This document shows, in pieces, positions 1-5,427 of a stretch of 8,899 nucleotides of DNA. Made by a program: the position numbers and the translations under genes. The notes under the pieces are model-generated. The model ran no database searches. It was given only the letters and a program-made list of their open reading frames with translations, and was not told the origin of the DNA. Within the stretch, counting starts at the first letter, position 1. The number at the start of each line of letters is the position of its first letter. The stretch spans positions 1 to 8,899 of the forward strand of contig JANWZG010000009.1 of NCBI GenBank assembly GCA_025054735.1. Reading direction: 5' to 3'. The stretch is from Cyanobacteriota bacterium (GTDB taxonomy: Bacteria > Cyanobacteriota > Cyanobacteriia > SKYG9).

Positions 1-1231
1 TGGTGCCATGGGTGAAACCTTGGGCAAGTTTCTTAGTGCTGCTGCCCAAAATCCGCAACTGTCTCGACTGCGCCCAACATTTAATGCCAATACTCCCCAA
101 ATCTCGGTAGAGGTCGATCGGGTTAAGGCCAACGCTCTACAAGTTTCCCCTCAAGATATTTTCAATACCTTGCAGATTTTCCTTGGCTCCACCTATGTCA
201 ACGATTTCAACCAGTTTGAGCGCACCTACCGAGTGTATGTGCAAGCAGACCAGAGGTTTCGTGCCAATCCTGAAGACATCAACAAGCTGTATGTTCGATC
301 GCGGCGGGGTGAGATGATCGCCCTCAGCAATCTAGTCACGGTGAAGCAGACCATTGGCCCCTCTATCATTAGCCACTACAATCTGTTCCGCTCCATTGAG
401 ATTACTGGCGCTGCTGCACCTGGTGTCAGTTCTGGGCAAGCGATTAAAGCGATGGAATCGATCGCCAAGCAAGTATTACCTAGGGGCTTTGGCTTCCAAT
501 GGTCAGGACTATCTCTAGAGGAGGTCGAGTCTGGCGGACAGGCTATCTTGATCTTTGGCTTGGGGGTTGTCTTTGTGTACCTCACCCTAGCCGCCCAATA
601 CGAAAGCTATATTGACCCGTTAGTCATCATGCTGACCGTGCCTCTGGCCATCTTAGGGGCGTTGTTTGCAGTGCTGGTGCGGGGCTTAACCAATGATGTA
701 TACACCCAAATTGGCTTTGTTATGTTGATTGGGATGGCGAGTAAAAATGCCATTTTGATCGTGGAATTTGCCAATCAACTGCGGGCTGAGGGTTGGCCAA
801 TTACAAAGGCAGTGGTTGAAGCCTGTAGAGAACGATTACGGCCTATTTTGATGACTGCCATTTCTACCATCATTGGTGCTGTGCCGCTGTTTATTGCCTC
901 TGGGGCAGGGGCAGCCGCCCGTCGATCACTGGGCACTACTATCATTGGGGGCATGGGCATTGCGACTCTCCTAAGTTTGTTTGTGGTTCCTGTCTTGTAT
1001 ATTGTGATCAAGTCGGCTGAAGCCCGCTTCTATGAGCGTCGCCAACTCGCGGCAACTGTAGCCATGGATGTTACAGGCCACGCCTATACCAATGACCACT
1101 ATGGCGACAATGGTTACTACAACGGAACTAGCAGTAGCAAAATTTCCTCCACAGACCACCAGTATCCTGATCTCAGCAATAAAGCCGATGCTAAATCCAG
1201 CAGAGCTAGTGATCACAGTTACCCCGATTGA
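1..1231 (+). CDS. RND efflux permease, HAE1/AcrB-type, C-terminal part (5' end outside the window)
   Basis: This is the last ~409 residues of an inner-membrane, proton-driven RND pump subunit; the family is usually 1,000-1,100 residues long. The frame is open to the left edge, so the Met at position 8 is internal. Numbering from that Met, residues 1-175 are the second periplasmic porter/docking region, including LGSTYVNDFNQFERTYRV (60-77). Membrane helices follow at about 179-198, 205-225, 233-256, 279-299 and 310-335. The helix motif GMASKNAILIVEFANQL (242-258) carries the conserved Lys of the proton-relay region. ACRERLRPILMT and the Gly-rich GGMGIATLLSLFVVPVLY segment are family hallmarks. 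Such pumps work with a periplasmic adaptor and an outer-membrane channel; neither gene is in view, so the substrate cannot be told. After the last helix comes an odd ~60-residue Ser/Asp/Tyr-rich tail (349-407) with two DHxYPD copies. Confidence 0.93.
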   Translation, partial: GAMGETLGKFLSAAAQNPQLSRLRPTFNANTPQISVEVDRVKANALQVSPQDIFNTLQIFLGSTYVNDFNQFERTYRVYVQADQRFRANPEDINKLYVRSRRGEMIALSNLVTVKQTIGPSIISHYNLFRSIEITGAAAPGVSSGQAIKAMESIAKQVLPRGFGFQWSGLSLEEVESGGQAILIFGLGVVFVYLTLAAQYESYIDPLVIMLTVPLAILGALFAVLVRGLTNDVYTQIGFVMLIGMASKNAILIVEFANQLRAEGWPITKAVVEACRERLRPILMTAISTIIGAVPLFIASGAGAAARRSLGTTIIGGMGIATLLSLFVVPVLYIVIKSAEARFYERRQLAATVAMDVTGHAYTNDHYGDNGYYNGTSSSKISSTDHQYPDLSNKADAKSSRASDHSYPD

Positions 1232-1243
1232 GCACCCTTGACC

Positions 1244-1747
1244 ATGCAGCAGGATGCTCAGTTCGACTCTACAGGACAGTATCGCTATAGCCTGTGGCGA
1301 CAGTGGAATGCCGAGGGCGATCGCCTAGTTTTTATCATGCTGAATCCCAGCACTGCCGATGCTCAGCACAATGACCCCACCATTCGTCGCTGTCTAGGGT
1401 TTGCCCGGCGATGGGGCTATGGCTGCTTGGTGACGGTCAACCTGTTTGCCTACCGCACGCCCTATCCTCACCATCTCTGCCGGGTTCCTGACCCCGTGGG
1501 GCCAGAGACCGATCGCTATCTGCTTCAGGCCGTGCATCAGGCCGATCGGGTGATTGCTGCTTGGGGGAATGCAGGTCAGCTCTGGCGCGATCGGGTGTGC
1601 CACGTGCTGCACTTAGTTACACCTAACATCCCCCTGTGGTGCCTAGGACTCACAACCCTTGGACAACCACGCCACCCCCTCTACGCCAAAGCTGACTCAG
1701 TTCCTATTCCTTGGGATGGGAGGATAGGGACTAGCCCCAGTCGTTGA
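1244..1747 (+). CDS. DUF1643 domain protein
   Basis: This is a DUF1643 family protein of 167 residues if started at the ATG, close to the usual family length. The conserved core covers nearly the whole protein: FIMLNPSTADA (about residues 30-40), DPTIRRCLGFARRWGYG, then VNLFAYRTPYP, and later a WGNAG segment. The biochemical function is unknown; the Asn-Pro-Ser and Asp-Pro-Thr motifs suggest a conserved active or ligand-binding site, but that is inference. There is no signal peptide or membrane helix, so it should be cytosolic. A TTG at 1238 lies in frame two codons upstream; I prefer the ATG because neither has a clear ribosome binding site. It starts 12 bases after the RND stop, so the two genes could be co-transcribed. 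Confidence 0.85.
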   Translation: MQQDAQFDSTGQYRYSLWRQWNAEGDRLVFIMLNPSTADAQHNDPTIRRCLGFARRWGYGCLVTVNLFAYRTPYPHHLCRVPDPVGPETDRYLLQAVHQADRVIAAWGNAGQLWRDRVCHVLHLVTPNIPLWCLGLTTLGQPRHPLYAKADSVPIPWDGRIGTSPSR

Positions 1748-1818
1748 CGATCGCCGATCGCGGTAAGCTGAATTAACTGCCAAATTCTACCCAGCATACC
1801 GTGAGCCGTATCCACAAC

Positions 1819-2310
1819 ATGACCAAAACCACCAAAGACCTAGGCAAATTAGGGGAAGATTTAGTGGCCCGTTGGCTAGTGGATCAAAGTTGGCAGGTTG
1901 TAGCCCAAGGCTGGCACTGTCGTTGGGGTGAGTTAGATATCGTTGCTCACCACGCGGCAGACGCAACCCTAGCCTTTGTGGAAGTCAAAACCCGCAGCCG
2001 GGGCAACTGGGATATGGATGGCCTGTTAGCCATCACCCCACAAAAACAGCAAAAGCTGTGGCAGGCAGCCCAGCTATTTCTGGCAGACTATCCTGACCTG
2101 GTAACCTCGGCCTGTCGCTTTGATGTAGCCCTAGTACACTGTCGGCCTATACCTGTGCCCTCTGCATCAACACGATCGCCCCTCCTATCGGTAATCACCA
2201 ATCCAACACCGATGCAACTAGGGCAGCTTCAGCTAGGGCAGCCCGTGGATTACCATGGCTATCGTCTCGTCCTACAGGATTACATCATCGCTGCATTTGA
2301 TAGTATTTGA
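1819..2310 (+). CDS. UPF0102/YraN family putative endonuclease-fold protein
   Basis: This is a YraN-like (UPF0102) protein of 163 residues from the ATG; an in-frame GTG at 1801 would add six residues. The family has a restriction-endonuclease-like fold, and its cellular role is not firmly settled. Visible motifs, numbered from the ATG: LGKLGEDLVARWL (9-21), the acidic GELD motif (37-40), and FVEVKTR (53-59), which gives the D...ExK arrangement of this fold (Asp40, Glu55, Lys57). A cysteine-containing ACRFDVALV strand follows. The C-terminal part is longer than in the ~130-residue E. coli protein and contains a short internal duplication, QLGQLQLGQP, encoded by two CTAGGGCAGC copies near 2218-2242. 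It lies 71 bases after DUF1643 on the same strand and ends facing the minus-strand block. Confidence 0.85.
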   Translation: MTKTTKDLGKLGEDLVARWLVDQSWQVVAQGWHCRWGELDIVAHHAADATLAFVEVKTRSRGNWDMDGLLAITPQKQQKLWQAAQLFLADYPDLVTSACRFDVALVHCRPIPVPSASTRSPLLSVITNPTPMQLGQLQLGQPVDYHGYRLVLQDYIIAAFDSI

Positions 2311-2319
2311 GCAACCTAT

Positions 2320-2339
2320 GGCTAGCAAAGAACCTAGCC
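2320..2339. terminator. Possible bidirectional terminator hairpin between convergent genes
   Basis: GGCTAG (2320-2325) and CTAGCC (2334-2339) form a perfect 6-bp stem with an 8-base loop, in the 28-base gap between the stop of the YraN-like gene and the stop of the opposing DUF1361 remnant. The position suits a shared terminator. No T-tract follows on either strand, so intrinsic termination is uncertain. Confidence 0.3.
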
Positions 2340-2620
2340 TACTCTAGGCCATCAATCCCCAGTGGGGAGTAGCGCACACGCAACACCAACCCTAGGGTGA
2401 TTTGTTTTGCAATCCAGTACAAGCTAGCCAAAATCAAGCATGTGACCACCATAACTAAGACAGAGCGCTGACTGGTCAGGTCATCTAGGGTGCTGATCAG
2501 GACATTGCCAGGGTCAGTGACTAAATCCCAACTGTGGAAGCGGCGAAATCTACCCAAATAGATGCCGATCGCGCATAGGGTATGGGTTGCCAACTCAGAC
2601 CAATGAATGTAGCGATCGTG
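2339..2620 (-). pseudogene. C-terminal remnant of a DUF1361 family membrane protein
   Basis: The frame is open for about 93 codons, but there is no ATG; the first usable start is a TTG at 2593 giving 84 residues. The translation carries GIYLGRFRRFHSWDLVTDP, which I recognise as the signature of DUF1361 integral membrane proteins (typically about 200-plus residues, usually GRFxRxNSWD). It is followed by one hydrophobic helix (SVLVMVVTCLILASLYWIA) and a short tail. The N-terminal membrane helices of the family are missing: just upstream lies a TAG in the same frame, and beyond it the sequence codes for the C terminus of the TPR protein. I therefore read it as a stub left by a deletion or rearrangement. 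The family assignment is from memory of the motif. A genuine small single-helix protein started at TTG is the alternative. Confidence 0.6.
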
Positions 2621-2628
2621 CTACGCCG

Positions 2629-3690
2629 CTAGGCATCCGTTGCTCCGCCATCCCCTGCCAACTGTGCCAACATTGCCTGGGTGAGGGGATGATCGGAGAG
2701 TTCCCCCGCCTGCCCCGCCACCACCGCTGCTTGCAGACAGGTACGGAAATTGTTCCGCACTGTTTGGGTGCTGGGATGGTCTTGCCCCAACACCTGAAGC
2801 AAAATCTCCAGACTACGGACATAGCGGGGTTCCGCCTCGGCGTAGCGCCCCAGGGCACGGTACAACTCAGCCAGATTGTTACTGGCCTTGGCTACCCCTA
2901 GGTTGTTCCCTAGGGTTTGGTAAAGCTGGAGTGCCTCTTGGTATGCCTGCTCGGCCCTGGGGTAGTCGAGATGAGATTTATAAGCCTGCCCCAGTTGGTG
3001 CAGCAGGTCGGCGCGGCTGGGGCTGGGGCTGCGATACTCTTGCAGCAGGCGATGCAACAGGTCAAACCGTTCGGGGGCGACGGGCAACAGCCGCTGGGTG
3101 TTGGCAATGGGCACTAGGGCAGACAGAGCTTGGTCGGGGGGAGGCAGGTCACTAGGCAGGCGCACCTCCATGGATTTCCAGGCCCAGACATCGGGTGCAA
3201 ACTGGGCAAAGCGAGTAACAGCATAGCTGGGCAGCCAAAACAGCACAGGATAGGGGAGTTGGCGGGCATAGGTGTCGCGGGCAAAGTTAAAGTTGCTAAG
3301 CAGGGGGGGATGGTCGCCGTAGCCGCCGATCGCCCGTTCTAGCCCTGTCAGCAGCAACACCGGCTTTTTCTCTGGCACCAGAGGCACCTGCTTAAGGGCA
3401 GTGGTGATGGCATCGAGTAGGTAGCGCAGGTCAGGCTGGTCAAGGTGCAGGAGCACCCACTGGATGTGGGCAGTGTCAGCCCGGTGGGTCAAGGCTTGGA
3501 TGGCTAGGGTGCGATCGCGCTCCAGATCAACCTCCACGATGCCCACGGTAAACCCCTCCGATAGGTCGGCAAACAGGGCAATCTTGTCCAGCGCCTTGGC
3601 ATGACGGGCAACAAAGGCTGGCTCCAGCATGGCTAGCTCAGCCAGATCACTGGGATTGGGTGAGGGCAGCGAGGGCTTGTTGGAAAGCAT
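2629..3690 (-). CDS. STAND-like domain protein with short TPR array, partner of the upstream ATPase
   Basis: This is a 353-residue, soluble, two-part protein. Residues about 15-205 resemble the nucleotide-binding-like region of cyanobacterial STAND/TPR proteins: DLAELAMLEPAF, ALFADLSEGFTVGIVEV, a Walker-B-like strand VLLLTGLERA (111-120), FNFARDTYARQLPYPVLFWLP (134-154) and FAPDVWAWKS. No Walker A is visible, so it probably cannot hydrolyse ATP alone. TPRs follow at about 227-260 (LGQAYKSHLDYPRAEQAYQEAL) and 268-302 (NNLAELYRALGRYAEAEPRY), with a degenerate third near 306-320. The tail HPSTQTVRNNF...ELSDHPLTQ is typical of this group. The array is short; related proteins often have many more repeats. 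The ATG at 3690 overlaps the end of the ATPase frame by 44 bases, suggesting translational coupling; an ATG at 3630 is an alternative. The exact function is unknown; protein-protein signalling is inferred from the domains. Confidence 0.75.
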   Translation of the reverse strand: MLSNKPSLPSPNPSDLAELAMLEPAFVARHAKALDKIALFADLSEGFTVGIVEVDLERDRTLAIQALTHRADTAHIQWVLLHLDQPDLRYLLDAITTALKQVPLVPEKKPVLLLTGLERAIGGYGDHPPLLSNFNFARDTYARQLPYPVLFWLPSYAVTRFAQFAPDVWAWKSMEVRLPSDLPPPDQALSALVPIANTQRLLPVAPERFDLLHRLLQEYRSPSPSRADLLHQLGQAYKSHLDYPRAEQAYQEALQLYQTLGNNLGVAKASNNLAELYRALGRYAEAEPRYVRSLEILLQVLGQDHPSTQTVRNNFRTCLQAAVVAGQAGELSDHPLTQAMLAQLAGDGGATDA

Positions 3691-5006
3691 TGATGTTCAA
3701 AACGGTAGGATGGGGATAGTTCCAGCGTTGCTGACCGTTATATTCCAGCACGGCGGTGTTAAACAGGGTTTGTTGGCCAATGTCATCATTGGTTGCTCGT
3801 TTGGTGCGATAGGTTGCGGCAATCGCGGGGTAGTGGGCAGCGGGAATTTGCCGCTCAAAACTAAACTGCAATTGCTTGATGGCATAGTCCACATCATCGG
3901 TTTGCAGGGTCGAGTGTCCCCGTCCGATCGCTGTTAGGCAAGCTTCTCGCATCATCTGCATCAGGTGGCGCACATGCCCCTCCACTGGCTTTGATCATCT
4001 GGTACAGTTCCTGCTCCGAGGCAAAGATTTTAGAGGTGTCCATGCGCCGTTCTAGCAAATTAACCAAGGCTTGCAGCCCAGCCTCGTTGTAGTCGAGGCG
4101 ATCGGCGGTTTGGGCAAACTCGTAGATGTTGACCATCGGCACAATGGTGGGTCTGTCAAAATCGGTGCCAATTCCCCGTGGTGAGTAGAGGGTAGAAATG
4201 GGGACAGTGTAGACAATGGTGCAGCGCAGTTCTTGCACCTGAGCCGCATAGTCAAAAAATAGACGATTGGCCACATGGGGCGGGCAGCGATCCAGGTTAT
4301 CCAGGATGATTAAAATTCCCTTGTACTCAGGATATTTCTACCGCAGCTTGCGGGTGCAATCATCCAGCAACAGATTGACATTAAACTTCAGCCGAGAAAA
4401 ATCCTGTTCTAGGTCGCGGCGAATTGTGGTTTTGGTTTTGGCACCCCCCTTAATCTGGGAGGTGAGTTTTGCCAGCAGCTTAGCCAAAAATGGGATAGGA
4501 AACGGACTCTCGCCCCCCAAGGTCACTTCACCTTCGATGGCGATCGAGCTTTCTACAGATTTCTCCGTTTCTTGGGTCACCTCGGCAAACCAGCCTGCAA
4601 TGTTATCCAAAATATCCTGGGCAACCCGGATCCCCAACCGCCGCATTTCATACTCCACATACTAGGCAATCAGCAGGTACAAATCGACATATTCCACATC
4701 GTTAATATCCGTCACCTCATCGGCTTCCAGATAAACCACATGGTAGAAGCGCTTCCAGTCACGCTCCAGCAGATGCAGTTCTGTGCTTTTGCCACAACCC
4801 CGGTGCCCCGTAAACAAAATCGTGCTATGTTCCTCTGGCTCCTGCAAATCTAGCTGAGAGGTGATGTTCATCATTGCCTCAGTCTTGCGGGCATCGCCAA
4901 GCTGCACATAGTAGCGATCGAGGTCATCCCCCTCCAGAGGTTTTAGATCACAGAGGCGATAGGCTGCACGCAGATTGGTAGCTCGCTCAGCGGGCAATGA
5001 ACCCAT
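3647..5006 (-). pseudogene. P-loop ATPase (AAA/KAP/STAND-like) disrupted by two TAG codons and a +1 frameshift
   Basis: Read from the ATG at 5006, one coherent ATPase of about 452 residues spans this stretch if three lesions are undone. Segment 1 (residues 1-114) has the Walker A GHRGCGKST (67-75). A TAG at 4662-4664 (codon 115) follows LLIA and precedes YVEYEMRRLG in the same frame. A second TAG at 4338-4340 (codon 223) separates CTRKLR from KYPEYKG; right after it comes the Walker B GILIILDNLDRCPP (230-243). An extra G in the GGGG run at 3977-3980 shifts the frame, moving ASGG from its natural continuation HVRHLMQMMREAC. The last segment ends ALTQSQ with TGA at 3647. Both TAGs are one C-to-T step from CAG (Gln). 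The 1,360-base length is 453 codons plus one base, which fits a single insertion. As written, only a 114-residue product with Walker A alone is made. Assembly error is possible but would need three separate mistakes. Confidence 0.85.
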
Positions 5007-5039
5007 AACATAGCACTTGTAAGGAATGCAATGCTATTC

Positions 5040-5045
5040 AGTATA
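5040..5045 (-). promoter_or_regulatory. Possible -10 element upstream of the broken ATPase
   Basis: On the minus strand these bases read TATACT, five of six matches to TATAAT, about 33 bases before the ATPase ATG. A TTGATC further upstream could be a -35 but lies 21 bases away, too far for a standard promoter. Weak evidence only. Confidence 0.25.
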
Positions 5046-5128
5046 GCCTAAACCCAGTTACCACCTGATCAACTAACCATCCCTTGGTCTGGGGTTGGTC
5101 TAGATTCAGCAGGGTATAGGGATACTGG

Positions 5129-5145
5129 TTCCTAATCTGTAGGAA
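5129..5145. repeat. Short perfect inverted repeat in the ATPase-aspS gap
   Basis: TTCCTA and TAGGAA flank a 5-base loop (ATCTG), giving a 6-bp stem. It lies upstream of the ATPase module and could be an operator or a folded leader element. Nothing else supports a role. Confidence 0.4.
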
Positions 5146-5293
5146 TTCCAAGTAGCAATGAGACAGTAAGCAGTACATTTGTTCTGGAGAGCAACACCTT
5201 TTTGTGAAGGTACTGGCAACTTGCACCGTCCCGTCAGTATCCGCCCCCACCCTTGTATAGTCATTCCAGGTTAGCAGAGACGTTCGCAGCTAC

Positions 5294-5332
5294 TCTCCCT
5301 CACTTTGGGAGAAGGAGGGTTGGGGTAAGGGC
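5294..5332. repeat. Dispersed palindromic repeat of cyanobacterial type
   Basis: TCTCCC (5294-5299) and GGGAGA (5307-5312) form a 6-bp stem around a 7-base loop, followed by GGAGGGTTGGGGTAAGGGC (5314-5332). Very similar hairpin-plus-GGGTTGGGG strings are scattered in intergenic DNA of many filamentous cyanobacteria. This match is by eye; the family was not searched. Confidence 0.5.
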
Positions 5333-5336
5333 AACT

Positions 5337-5356
5337 GTTTCAAGCTAGGTTGAAAC
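5337..5356. repeat. Perfect inverted repeat GTTTCAA-N6-TTGAAAC
   Basis: Seven-base arms GTTTCAA (5337-5343) and TTGAAAC (5350-5356) flank the hexamer GCTAGG. The arms recall the ends of some cyanobacterial CRISPR repeats, but there is one copy and no spacer array. It sits about 70 bases past the aspS stop codon, so it could be part of a 3' RNA structure, a mobile-repeat end, or an operator. Confidence 0.45.
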
Positions 5357-5384
5357 GGCCATATCTTGCTCTCTTCCCCAGCTA

Positions 5385-5399
5385 GGGGTCAAAAACCCC
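5385..5399 (-). terminator. Weak possible aspS terminator hairpin
   Basis: On the minus strand, about 29 bases after the aspS stop, GGGGT and ACCCC form a 5-bp stem with a TTTTG loop. There is no U-tract after it, and an alternative pairing with the CCCC at 5376-5379 is possible. It may slow or end aspS transcription, but the evidence is thin. Confidence 0.25.
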
Positions 5400-5427
5400 C
5401 CATCCACAGACACCGACCAGGGTTACA

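Larger units (their letters stand above)
5007..5427. other. 421-base gap without a credible gene; holds several inverted repeats
   Basis: This is the only stretch over 300 bases without a gene. It contains the hairpin at 5129-5145, a cyanobacterial-style TCTCCC/GGGAGA repeat near 5294-5332, a perfect 7-bp inverted repeat at 5337-5356 and small G/C-run palindromes at 5376-5399. A 70-codon frame on the minus strand (5038-5250, GTG start) has no recognisable motif and I do not call it. I see no tRNA cloverleaf. The gap should hold the ATPase promoter on its left side and the aspS 3' end on its right. Confidence 0.6.

Noticed and set aside
2595..3342. Several open frames opposite or overlapping the TPR gene
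   Set aside because: They are low-complexity Gly/Pro/Cys translations in shadow frames of a GC-rich coding region with clear TPR content.
3970..3990. Programmed frameshift producing a full ATPase
   Set aside because: The GGGG run is not a typical slippery heptamer with a downstream structure, and two nonsense codons upstream would still block translation.
4338..4664. TAG recoded as an amino acid (amber suppression) in the ATPase
   Set aside because: A +1 frameshift lies in the same gene and TAG is used as the normal stop of the TPR gene next door, so decay or read error is simpler.
2339..5006. Insertion sequence or transposon carrying the ATPase/TPR module
   Set aside because: No transposase, no terminal inverted repeats matching at both edges and no target-site duplication that I could find.
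5038..5250. 70-codon minus-strand frame in the gap, GTG start
   Set aside because: No recognisable motif, no ribosome binding site, composition like random translation; it overlaps a hairpin and shows no link to neighbours.
5337..5356. Possible CRISPR repeat because of the GTTTCAA/TTGAAAC ends
   Set aside because: A single copy of 20 bases, no second repeat, no spacers and no cas genes in the window.
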